Source: Desulfobacula sp. (GTDB lineage: Bacteria > Desulfobacterota > Desulfobacteria > Desulfobacterales > Desulfobacteraceae). From it: 64,000 nt of DNA. Below, piece by piece: positions 1 to 8,700 of this stretch. The notes below the pieces were generated by a model, which was given only the letters and a program-made list of their open reading frames with translations, was not told the origin of the DNA and ran no database searches. The stretch covers positions 1 to 64,000 of the forward strand of contig NZ_JAQYWD010000029.1 in assembly GCF_030145145.1 (NCBI RefSeq), in the 5' to 3' direction. A program made the position numbers and the translations under genes. Numbering within the stretch: position 1 is the first letter of the stretch; each line of letters begins with the position of its first letter.

Positions 1-125
1 GTTTGGACGAAAAGTTGCCCATATGCAAGGCGTAAGAAACTCTGAAACCGGAGTGTACTAATGTACATGAGGATTTCAGAGTTTTGCAGCAACGCAGCAG
101 ATGGGTGAGTTTTCGTTCAAACACT
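1..125. repeat. Imperfect inverted-repeat (MITE/hairpin) element, may continue left of the window
   Basis: The outer arms run GTTTGgACGAAAA...CCCATaTGC on the left and GCAgATGGG...TTTTCGTtCAAAC on the right. An inner perfect 11-bp pair, AAACTCTGAAA and TTTCAGAGTTT, surrounds TGTAC-taat-GTACA, so the DNA could form a long cruciform or RNA hairpin. The right end reads on as CACTAATTATT. A collapsed relative with the same end sequences lies at 21549-21590. There is no transposase and no ORF inside. A non-autonomous mobile element or a structured intergenic repeat fits. Confidence 0.7.
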
Positions 126-147
126 AATTATTTTACGGGTAGCAACG

Positions 148-876
148 ATGGTAAAAGACAGAGTATTTGCAGAAAAAAAAAACAGGGTTAACCCCTTTGA
201 ATTTAACAAACAAGTGGCGGATGTCTTTGATGATATGCTGCATCGATCCGTGCCGTTCTACCGGGAAAGCTGTGACCGGCAATCACAGCTGACAGCCCAG
301 TATTACCAGGCGGGCAGTCGCATTTATGATCTGGGCTGCTCCCATGGAAATCTGGGGATATTGATCCTGGATCAATTAAAAGGTCGTCCCTTCTCCATGG
401 TGGCGGTGGACAGTTCCAGACCCATGATTGAAAAGTATAAACTTCGGCTGGAAAAACAGGATACGGCTCATAACATTGATCTGGTCTGCGGGTATTTAGA
501 AAATATTCACATTAAAAATGCCTCAGTGGTGCTGATCAACTTGACCTTGCAATTCCTTGACACGGCCAAGCGTGATGATCTTATTAAAAAAATTTATCAG
601 GGCATGAATCCCAACGGTATTCTTCTTTTAACGGAAAAAATTGTTCATGCATCAACAGAACTGGATGATCTTCAAACCCAGTTTTACAAGAGATTTAAAC
701 TTGAAAACGGATATTCCGAACTTGAGATCAGCCAAAAAAGGGATGCCCTGGAAAAGGTTCTCATCCCGGATACCCTTGAAATTCATGAAAATAGGATATT
801 AAGCGCAGGGTTTACCACTATTGATATCTGGCTTAAATGGTTTAACTTTGCCTCAATGATTGCGATAAAAAAATAA
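148..876 (+). CDS. cmoA: Carboxy-S-adenosyl-L-methionine synthase CmoA
   Basis: This 242-aa protein matches the usual CmoA length (about 247 aa). CmoA makes carboxy-SAM from SAM and prephenate in the cytoplasm, for the cmo5U34 modification of tRNA wobble uridine. Visible features are the N-terminal FEFNKQVADVFDDML-RSVPFY block typical of CmoA, the SAM-binding YDLGCSHGNLG motif at about residues 60-70, and an acidic VAVDSS strand end. The next gene, 25 bp downstream on the same strand, encodes CmoB, which uses its product; that pairing supports the assignment. The ATG at 148 is preceded only by a weak purine stretch. Confidence 0.95.
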   Translation: MVKDRVFAEKKNRVNPFEFNKQVADVFDDMLHRSVPFYRESCDRQSQLTAQYYQAGSRIYDLGCSHGNLGILILDQLKGRPFSMVAVDSSRPMIEKYKLRLEKQDTAHNIDLVCGYLENIHIKNASVVLINLTLQFLDTAKRDDLIKKIYQGMNPNGILLLTEKIVHASTELDDLQTQFYKRFKLENGYSELEISQKRDALEKVLIPDTLEIHENRILSAGFTTIDIWLKWFNFASMIAIKK

Positions 877-901
877 CGCTTTCAAACTTTAGGACCGTAA
901 A

Positions 902-1873
902 ATGGAAACGCTTCTTCTTCACCGGCATCACCTGAGAATAGACCGGTATTACAACACGTTCAAGGCGCTTATAACCGAAAAAAGAGCATTCCTGGACCAT
1001 GCCAAAGGAAATTTTTTAAAATTTCAACAGATCCTGGAGACCATCCCCGACCTTGTTCCATCTGCTATCGATCTTGACAGTCCGGCCATCACCATTGGGG
1101 AGACATGGGATCTGACACCGGAGGAACACCGTTTTTTGCATGACCGGCTTCAGCAATTTTGTCCCTGGCGAAAAGGCCCGTTTCGTGTGTTTGGGATTGA
1201 GATCGATTCAGAGTGGCAATCCTGGATGAAGTGGGATAGACTTAAATCTCACATCGGCAGCCTTAAGGGACGTAAAATCCTGGATATCGGCTCCAGCAAC
1301 GGATATTACATGTTCAAAATGGCGGCAGACAATCCTTTGATGGTGTTGGGCCTGGAACCCCAAAGCACTTTTTATTTTCAATACCTTACCCTGCAAAAAT
1401 TTTTAAAGCAGGACCGGGTGTTCTGCCTGCCCATTCCCCATGACCAGCTCCCGCGAATGGACAATTATTTTGATACCGTGTTTTGCATGGGGGTGTTGTA
1501 TCATCGGAAATCACCGGTTCAAATGCTCAAGGATATTTGTGATTCCATGAGACCCGGTGGAGAACTGGTGCTGGAAAATCTCATTATGGATACAAAACAA
1601 AACATGTGTCTGTTCCCGAGAGACCGGTATGCAAAAATGCGAAATGTATTTTTTATCCCCGATCTTCTGGTCATGGAATCCTGGCTTTTGCGGGCCGGTT
1701 TCACCGACATCCGATGTGTGGATGTCACCCGGACATCCCTGGAAGAGCAACGGAAAACCCCGTGGATCCAGACGGAAAGCCTGAAAGATTTTCTGGATCC
1801 CCATGATCCGGATAAAACCGTAGAAGGCTATCCTGCACCGGTTCGGGCGATTTTTATGGCCACGGCAACATAA
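902..1873 (+). CDS. cmoB: tRNA U34 carboxymethyltransferase CmoB
   Basis: The 323-aa length equals that of E. coli CmoB. CmoB transfers the carboxymethyl group of carboxy-SAM to 5-hydroxyuridine at position 34, forming cmo5U and widening codon reading. Family motifs are present: WMKWDRLKSHIGSLKGRKILD, then the SAM-binding DIGSSNGYYMFKM (about residues 127-140), GLEPQS and the VFCMGVLYHRKSP block. It forms a two-gene operon with cmoA. Transcription probably ends in the 220-bp gap after it, which holds a small palindrome and a repeat element. Confidence 0.95.
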   Translation: METLLLHRHHLRIDRYYNTFKALITEKRAFLDHAKGNFLKFQQILETIPDLVPSAIDLDSPAITIGETWDLTPEEHRFLHDRLQQFCPWRKGPFRVFGIEIDSEWQSWMKWDRLKSHIGSLKGRKILDIGSSNGYYMFKMAADNPLMVLGLEPQSTFYFQYLTLQKFLKQDRVFCLPIPHDQLPRMDNYFDTVFCMGVLYHRKSPVQMLKDICDSMRPGGELVLENLIMDTKQNMCLFPRDRYAKMRNVFFIPDLLVMESWLLRAGFTDIRCVDVTRTSLEEQRKTPWIQTESLKDFLDPHDPDKTVEGYPAPVRAIFMATAT

Positions 1874-1915
1874 CCCTTAAAAAAATCCAAGGATTGACAA
1901 AAAATTAAATTTCTG

Positions 1916-1934
1916 CAAACTATTCTATAGTTTG
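1916..1934. promoter_or_regulatory. Small perfect palindrome upstream of the ATPase/helicase operon
   Basis: CAAACTATTCTATAGTTTG has two perfect 8-bp arms around a 3-nt centre. It lies between cmoB and the operon starting at 2096, 17 bp after a TTGACA (1894-1899). It may be an operator overlapping a promoter, or a weak hairpin ending the cmo transcript; no well-spaced -10 box is evident. Confidence 0.35.
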
Positions 1935-1947
1935 TCATTCATAACAG

Positions 1948-2061
1948 CCATGCCTTGGCAGGCACAACAAAACATGAAAGTTATGAGAGGTGAGGTATGA
2001 GTATTGAGGGAGGCATAACTTCTCACTACTCAAAACTCATAACGCACGACTTTCATATAAA
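1948..2061 (+). repeat. ~115-bp dispersed hairpin repeat, copy A
   Basis: An imperfect inverted repeat with outer arms GAAAGT-TATGAG and CTCATA-ACGCACG-ACTTTC around GAGGCATAACTTCTCACTACTC. A second copy lies in opposite orientation at 57816-57929. Both copies begin with a small GC hairpin whose stem pairs differ but are kept by compensatory changes: GCCT/AGGC here, GCCC/GGGC in the other. It sits in the leader region of the 2096-11760 operon. Confidence 0.75.
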
Positions 2062-2095
2062 ACCATATAACACCGGAAAATAAAAAGGGTACCCC

Positions 2096-2938
2096 ATGAC
2101 AGAAAATACCATTTTCCTTGAAACCATTCAAACGGATTTAAAACAGGTCGTTCAGCCCTATCAGCGAGCACTTAATGTAAAACAGAAAAAAGCGGATTTT
2201 ATCAATTTGTGCATCCGGTGTGCTGGCAGGGACGACTTCCTCCGACTGGATGAATTGCTGAAAAGCAAACTGGCCCGGGAGATCAAAGCAGATGAAGAGG
2301 TTAGCGACTGTGCGCCGATTTTTGATTCCCTGGGCCGATATGCCAATGAAAAGGTGGAACAGTACAGGATTGAACTGATCGAAGACTTGACCCGGCTGTG
2401 TGGGGAAGCAGACCTTGACATCCATATTGATTTTCCCAAGTTTACGGTTCTTAAAGGCATAACCGGTGAAATTGATTTTAGTGGCCGGTGCACGACCATC
2501 AATAAAAAAATGCTCAAATCCATTGACCCCCGGCGTATTTTAACGATGGTTTCAAAACTGAAACATCAGCTGTATGATCGACCCTATGATCCCCGGGACT
2601 TTATTGATTCCCTTTATCGGGTTTACCAGGAACTGATTGACGTCCAGTCATCCACCGTTACCCATTCTATTCCCATACAAGACTTTTATCTGGCCTATGT
2701 CATTTCTTTGCAGAGCAAAGCGTTTTTCCAGAATATGGACAAAGGCAAATTCAAGGGATACAGTCTGGATCAGTTTTCCGTTGATATATGGCGGTATTTC
2801 CAGGCGGGTATCGGTGGAACATCCTCGGGGTATGAGCTTAAACTCAGCTCCAGTCGTGGTAAATCCCTGTGGCTCCTGGACAGCCAGGGAGAGCTCCGTC
2901 AGATCACCACTATTTCTTTCCATAAACAAGAGGCATAA
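2096..2938 (+). CDS. Uncharacterised 280-aa protein, first gene of an ATPase/helicase operon
   Basis: I do not recognise this family. The protein is soluble, with no signal peptide and no membrane segment, largely helical by composition, and rich in charged residues in the N-terminal 110 residues. Recognisable blocks are TVLKGITGEIDFSG (about 120-133), SIDPRRI (about 145-151), LYDRPYDPRDFIDSLY and a C-terminal glycine/serine-rich strand region with GYELKLSSSRGKSLWLLD. The stop is followed by only 5 bp before the next ATG, so it is surely co-transcribed with the first BrxD-type ATPase. I infer an adaptor, DNA-binding or scaffold subunit for the ATPases and helicase. The start is supported by AAAGGG upstream of the ATG. 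Confidence 0.8.
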   Translation: MTENTIFLETIQTDLKQVVQPYQRALNVKQKKADFINLCIRCAGRDDFLRLDELLKSKLAREIKADEEVSDCAPIFDSLGRYANEKVEQYRIELIEDLTRLCGEADLDIHIDFPKFTVLKGITGEIDFSGRCTTINKKMLKSIDPRRILTMVSKLKHQLYDRPYDPRDFIDSLYRVYQELIDVQSSTVTHSIPIQDFYLAYVISLQSKAFFQNMDKGKFKGYSLDQFSVDIWRYFQAGIGGTSSGYELKLSSSRGKSLWLLDSQGELRQITTISFHKQEA

Positions 2939-2943
2939 GCACA

Positions 2944-4236
2944 ATGATATTTCCAGAAGACATCACCCAATTAGAACCCTTTCAGGCCCGGGCCATTATT
3001 GAACAGCTTCGCAAGGGCAGTGTGCCCATTGACTATGTTCCTTTGTTTACGGTGGGACGACAAAACTGGCTCACCTTTATTGAGGATGATCTGGAACATT
3101 ACATTGGCCAGGGAGGCTCCAAGGTTCGGTTTATCAGTGGTGATTATGGTGACGGCAAAACGCATTTTATGTCTGTGATCCGCCATTTGGCCATGAAAAA
3201 GGGGTTTGCGGTGTCGTTTGTGGTCCTCACCCGGGAAGTACCCATTCATAAATTTGAAACCGTTTACCAGACCATTGTAAGGCAGATTCAGGGTGATTTC
3301 CCCGGAACGGGTATCCGGCATCTGCTGGCGGCATGGCTGGAAAAATTGGCCCTGACACCTGTCCAAGGGCAAAAGGGTACTGCCGGCCGGCTTGCCCTGG
3401 CTGAGACGTTCAGGGATATGCAGGGCATGGATATTAATTTTGCCAATGCTTTGGGTGCCCTTATCCATAACCGGTTTGCCCCGGAGGCCCTGGAAGACAA
3501 AGAAAAACAGGAGGCAGATCATGAAGTGCTGCTGCACTGGTTTGAAGGGGGCAGGGTGACTAAACGGGAACTCAAACCGTTTCAAATCTATGAGTTCCTA
3601 AACAAAACCAACAGCAAACAGTTGATGAACTCTTTGATCCTGTTTTTACGTTACATTGGCCATCAGGGGTTAATCCTGCTCATGGATGAGATGGAAACCG
3701 TGGTGGGTCAGAGTGCTTCCATTCGTAATGCCGCCTATGAAAATGTGCGCCTGCTCATTGATAACAGCGAATCCTCTCAATATCTTCACATCTTTTTTTC
3801 CATCATTCCCGATGTGCTGATATCAGAAAAAGGATTTAAGTCCTATGATGCGTTGTGGAGCCGTATCCGTTCCATTGGAGACGCTAAAAAACTCAACTAT
3901 CGGGGCGTTCTGGTGGATATCCATCAAACCCCTCTTAAAACAGATGAACTGGTTGCCCTTGGCAGGTGTTTGCGAACCATTCACGGCCTCTCCTACCGCT
4001 GGGATACAGCGGAAATCGTCACTGATGCGCTCATGGAAAAGATATGCGCCAGCCAGCAGAGAATGGGGGTGATCAGCGAGGTCCGTCTGTTTATTAAACA
4101 ATTAATCCATATCCTTGATATGGCTGAACAGGGACATTCCCCTGAACAGATGGATATGGGACGGCAGATGGTGGAAACCCAGCGGGAAATGGAGGCTGAA
4201 AAAATTGAAAAACTGGCGCCCTCCTGGGATGATTAA
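2944..4236 (+). CDS. BrxD-type P-loop ATPase (DUF2791-like), paralog 1
   Basis: This 430-aa protein resembles the BREX ATP-binding domain family (BrxD/DUF2791) in length and layout. The N-terminal region, LEPFQARAIIEQLRKGSVP, VGRQNWL, is followed by Walker A GDYGDGKTH at residues 66-74 and Walker B LLMDEMETVV at about 244-253 (D248, E249, E251). Both motifs are intact, so ATP hydrolysis is expected. Such proteins accompany Lhr-like helicases (BrxHI) in type 2 BREX and in other poorly studied islands. Here it sits between an unknown 280-aa protein and a second ATPase; no pglX, pglZ or methylase is nearby. It probably loads or controls the giant helicase encoded downstream. Confidence 0.88.
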   Translation: MIFPEDITQLEPFQARAIIEQLRKGSVPIDYVPLFTVGRQNWLTFIEDDLEHYIGQGGSKVRFISGDYGDGKTHFMSVIRHLAMKKGFAVSFVVLTREVPIHKFETVYQTIVRQIQGDFPGTGIRHLLAAWLEKLALTPVQGQKGTAGRLALAETFRDMQGMDINFANALGALIHNRFAPEALEDKEKQEADHEVLLHWFEGGRVTKRELKPFQIYEFLNKTNSKQLMNSLILFLRYIGHQGLILLMDEMETVVGQSASIRNAAYENVRLLIDNSESSQYLHIFFSIIPDVLISEKGFKSYDALWSRIRSIGDAKKLNYRGVLVDIHQTPLKTDELVALGRCLRTIHGLSYRWDTAEIVTDALMEKICASQQRMGVISEVRLFIKQLIHILDMAEQGHSPEQMDMGRQMVETQREMEAEKIEKLAPSWDD

Positions 4237-4335
4237 CCAGAGTCCTCAGAAGTCGGATACTTAGTGCCGGTCATCATACGGCCGGGCATGATAAGACGGA
4301 ACGGGCTTGATCATCGTTTCGACCAATACCCAGGA

Positions 4336-4424
4336 GGGGTCAGGCTTGCGTTATTGACGCTTTTGCTGAATTTCTTTGTTATTACAGTCTGTTGTCAAAA
4401 GCACAATAACACAAGCCTGACCCC
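4336..4424. repeat. REP-like inverted repeat (GGGGTCAGGCTTG family), copy 1
   Basis: Arms GGGGTCAGGCTTGcGTTATTG (4336-4356) and CAATAACaCAAGCCTGACCCC (4404-4424) pair almost perfectly, with further pairing through GCTTTTG/CAAAAGC. Related copies lie at 41930-42012 and, as half elements, at 12502 and 59454. The element fills most of the 278-bp gap between the two ATPase genes. REP sequences of this type in Desulfobacterota are generally associated with RAYT transposases encoded elsewhere. Confidence 0.8.
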
Positions 4425-4514
4425 GTCGAACCATCAATATGACAAGTGGGCGAAGTTAGGACCAAGCCCGACGGAACAGACAAGATCAGGACGCATAAGA
4501 CAGGACACTTAAGA

Positions 4515-5771
4515 ATGGATGATTTGGATTTTCAGGTTTTCTTGGATTCCCTGGACAATTTTAGACTTCGCAGGGCAGTGGAGCGATTGCGGGAAGGACT
4601 TTTTGACCCTTTGGGTGTGCAATTGCTCACAACGGGTGAGACAAAGCTGAACACTGCTTTTGACAGAGGTGTTGAGGCCCTTGACCGGGAGACCCCATCC
4701 CATCTGTGTATTTGTGGTGCCTATGGGCAGGGCAAATCCCACAGCCTGAATTTTATTAAGCAGCGGGCCCTGGCCCGGAATTTTGTGGTCAGTTATGTGA
4801 ATCTTGATCCAAGACAAGTGCCGTTTCATGATTTTAAGAGCGTTTACCGGGCATTGATGGCGGCCATGGAATTTCCCCAGGCAGAGACGTCCTTTGTTCG
4901 TGTCTGGAAAACCCGTGTGGCCCAGTGGCTGGCGTTGCCGGAAAATCACCCGAAAACCTGCACAGATCTTATTCCTGAGGAGATCCCCCATCGGTTCAAG
5001 GCGATTTTAACGGCCATGGCCCAGAAAAATATGACCATTCCCGCCCAAAAAAGAACCCTGAAAAAACATGCCAGATTCAAACCCAGAGAATTTTCCTGGA
5101 TCTTGAAAAATGCCCTCATGGGGAAAAATATCCCGGCATGGCGGCTGCGGTCGATTTTTTATTATCGCCAGGTTCCTTTTTACAAAGAAAAACCTTTGGC
5201 CTGCCATGAACAAGGCCAGTACATTGCAATGGTCCGGGGGTTGGCAAACCTGTTCCAAAATATCGGGTTCAAAGGATGGCTGGTATTGTTTGATGAAGGA
5301 GAATCCATTTTACAAACCCGTATCACCTGCCGTAGCAAAAGTTATGCGGCACTCAATGAAATTTTTTATCCTGAAACAAGCCCCCGGGGATTTTATCCGG
5401 TTTTTGCCTTTACCCATGATTTTTTTACCCATCTTGCCGATGAGGACTATGACCGGGTCAGGATAAAAGCGGTGAACGGAACGGCTCCCATATCGATCCC
5501 CTATTTTAGGAAAAACTATAGCAAGGACTGGAAAAATATCCATATCCACACCCTGCAGGATCTTTCACCAACGGAATGGGAAGTGATGACCCATAAACTG
5601 ATTCAGATCCATGCCAGTGCTTACCAGTGGAAGCCCCCTGTTGAGTCGATACAACCCCGGATGAACCGGAAACTATCCGGGTTATCCGGCATTGAAGCCC
5701 GTCTGAAAATCAAATTTCTCGTGAATTTGCTGGATATTGAGCAGCAACACCAGGTTCTGGCACCGGCTTGA
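4515..5771 (+). CDS. BrxD-type P-loop ATPase (DUF2791-like), paralog 2
   Basis: From the ATG at 4515 the protein has 418 aa; an in-frame ATG at 4446 would add 23 residues lying in REP-flanking DNA and looks unlikely. Walker A is GAYGQGKSH (residues 68-76) and Walker B is LVLFDEGESIL (D260, E261, E263). The overall plan matches paralog 1: an N-terminal RRAVERLREGLFDPLG helix, the P-loop, then a YVNLDPRQVPFHDFKSVYRAL block like RREVPIHKFETVYQ in paralog 1. Outside these motifs the two diverge strongly. Thirteen bp separate its stop from the likely helicase start. Two divergent ATPases could form a hetero-oligomer. Confidence 0.85.
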   Translation: MDDLDFQVFLDSLDNFRLRRAVERLREGLFDPLGVQLLTTGETKLNTAFDRGVEALDRETPSHLCICGAYGQGKSHSLNFIKQRALARNFVVSYVNLDPRQVPFHDFKSVYRALMAAMEFPQAETSFVRVWKTRVAQWLALPENHPKTCTDLIPEEIPHRFKAILTAMAQKNMTIPAQKRTLKKHARFKPREFSWILKNALMGKNIPAWRLRSIFYYRQVPFYKEKPLACHEQGQYIAMVRGLANLFQNIGFKGWLVLFDEGESILQTRITCRSKSYAALNEIFYPETSPRGFYPVFAFTHDFFTHLADEDYDRVRIKAVNGTAPISIPYFRKNYSKDWKNIHIHTLQDLSPTEWEVMTHKLIQIHASAYQWKPPVESIQPRMNRKLSGLSGIEARLKIKFLVNLLDIEQQHQVLAPA

Positions 5772-5784
5772 TGACGTCCTTTTA

Positions 5785-8700
5785 ATGTCAGACTCACTGC
5801 TGTTACAACTGCCCAATACCTTTCGTGCCTTTTACGGTGGGTTTGCCGGTTTGCACAACGCCCAGCGATCGGCTGTTGCGCCCATCCTCCAGGGCCATGA
5901 TGTGATCCTGCAGGCGGCCACGGGTTCCGGTAAAAGCGAGGCCGTGCTGGCGCCCTGCCTGGAGCGGGTGATCCGTTCGGGCCGGGAGACGGCGGTTTTG
6001 TATATCATCCCCACCCGGGCCCTTGCCATGGACTTGAAACGGCGATTTGACGCTATTATCACAGAACGCCTGGGGCTCAATCTTGCCGTTCGAACCGGCG
6101 ATACTAAGCGTTCCGGCGGAAAGCGCCCGGATATCATGTTCACCACCCCGGAATCCCTGGATGTGATGCTTGGCAGTGCCAATGCGGACCTTAAGGCGTT
6201 TTTATTCCGGGTTAAAATTGTGATCATTGATGAGGTTCATTCCTTGATTCACCACTATCGGGGTCGACATCTGGTCTATCTTTTCAACCGCCTTGAACGG
6301 AAAAAAGGTCAGCCTCTCCAGAAAATAGCCATGTCCGCCACCATTGCCCGGGTGGCATCAGTTATTGATTTTTTTGGATTCCAGGAGAACGCACAGCCGG
6401 TCATCACAAGTGTTAAGCGAAAGATAAGGGCACGCCTGCTGCACATGAAACAAGAGGAATCCGAGATTCCAGCCTTGCTCAACGATCTGTATGATACCTG
6501 GCAGTACCGGAAAATACTGATTTTTGTCAACAGCCGGGTGGCCTGCGACAGGGTGTTCGGCATTGTCAACAGGAACGGAAGATTTCAAGGGGTTTCAGAA
6601 CTGCATTACTCCAATCTCAAGCCCCTGGAACGAAAAAGAGCTGAGAAACGGTTTCGTAAAAGATCCCATTCCCTGTGCATTGCCACCTCCACACTGGAAC
6701 TGGGCATTGATGTGGGGGATGTGGATGCCGTCCTGTTATATCAACCTCCGGGAACTGTGGCTGCTTTTCTCCAGCGCATTGGCCGGGCCAATCGTCGGGA
6801 ACAGGAGATTAATTTCTGGGGGCTTTGCTGCGGGGAGCGGTCCGGGGATCAGGTGATTAGATTTTTAGCCCTTCTTGATCTGGCCGGCAGGGGAATCATG
6901 GAATCTCCTGCCACCAGAACCTTGCCCAGTGTATTGAGTCAGCAGGTGATCTCCTGTCTGTATGAAAAAAAAAGGATCTCCCTGGCATCTGTGCAATCGC
7001 TTTTCCCGGACCGGCATGACCTTCTGCCCGCTGTTTTTGACTCCCTGGAAAACAAACACTGGCTGACACCCTCTAAACTGCGCGGCCTGTTTGGTGGGGG
7101 ATGGCAATACCGCAACCATTTGTTTGAATATAAAATCTGGGGAAATTTTCCCGAAGCAGAAGAAGCGTATATCCTGGAGGTATCAGACAAAGCCATTGCA
7201 GATATCCCTCAATCCATTGTCGCCCAGATGACGGTGGGAGACAAAGTCTTTCTTGCCGGAAGGCTGCTGCGGATTCTAAAAATTGATACAGGAGAACAAA
7301 AAAAAGTGCTGGCAAGGCCTTGTGCTGGCCGGGACGAAAAACAACTGGCCTGGATCGGTCTGGGCCCTCCTGTTTCTTTTGAAGTGGCAGAGGCCATGGG
7401 GCATATCCTTAAGACCGGTGAAATCGAAGATACCACCTGCCTCTTTTCCCGGACCCGAAAGCTGTTCCAGGACGCCATGAAACAGGGTGAAAAACGGGTG
7501 GTTCTGGAAAACGGCATTGAGGTGGTACCCGGTAAACGGGCCTTGTTTTACTATCGTACCTTCATGGGGTCCATGGGCAACCTGATGCTGGAGTGGAGTA
7601 TCCGGGAAAATTTGTTTGACGAAGAAATGGCGGTGGCATCGGATGAGATGGGGGTGGAATGCTCACACTGGATAAATTTTCAGGCGTTACCCCTTCCCGT
7701 CGATAGAGAGGGGTTTCAAGACTGGGTGAAAAGACATGTTAAAGTACTCAGATCCCTGGTTCCGTTAAACCTGTTCTGCAAAACCCTGCCAAGGAATCTT
7801 CTCATACAGGAATTGACGGATTTTTTATTTGACCATCGGGTGGCCCGCACCTTTGCCCATTATCTGGATACGTCATCCACCATTGTTGCGGGTGAAAGGG
7901 CCAATCTTGTCCTCGAGACGGCTGTTCAGGAGACGAAATATCCCTGTGCCATTGATATCATGGCCGGGGAGTCTTTGTTGGAGAGGGAACAAAACAGGAT
8001 GGGTGGCCCTGAAACGCTGCAACATTTTCTTCATACAGATGAATACCTGGGCCCCTGTTTGAATTCGAACCGGGTGGTCACCCTTACTGCCACCATGGTC
8101 AGTGATTATTTTTTCCATGCCCAGTGCCAAAGGCGGTTTTGTTTAACATTCCTGGGCCTGGAACCCCCGGTTTCAAACCCAACTACCCCAAACAACGATA
8201 TTTTAAACGAGGATATCTCAAGTGGGGATCTGCCAAGCCATGACAGGTTCAGACCCCTTTCCCGGGAACGGGGAATCCGCCATGAACAACAGATCTTTAA
8301 ACGATTAAAAGAACAGGGCGCAACCCTTATTCCCATGGAAACCACAGGCTCCCATGATTTGCGGTTTAACGCCTTTCTGGAACAGGTGAACGCTTTGATC
8401 GAAAAGCCCCCCTCCCTTGACAAGGATCGAACCGCTCCTGTTTTTCTTTCACACTGTCTGCTCAAGACGAACGACTTGTATCCGGCCAGGCTGGATTCGG
8501 ACAAGTTGAAATCGGACAGAGTGACCATGAAGGGGATTGGCGTTCCCGATCTTCTGATCTTATCCGTCAAACAGGCAAAGGGAGAAAAACGAGTCATCAT
8601 TGAAGTCGGTGATATCAAAAGCAGCCCTTCTCCCAGGTATCACCATAAATGGCAGGTGGCCTTTTCTGCATGGCTTCTGAAAAAAATAATCACATCCCAT

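Noticed and set aside
5737-5784. ATG at 5737 as the start of the giant helicase
   Set aside because: It overlaps the second ATPase gene by 35 bp and adds 16 residues not expected for Lhr-like proteins; the ATG at 5785 fits better.
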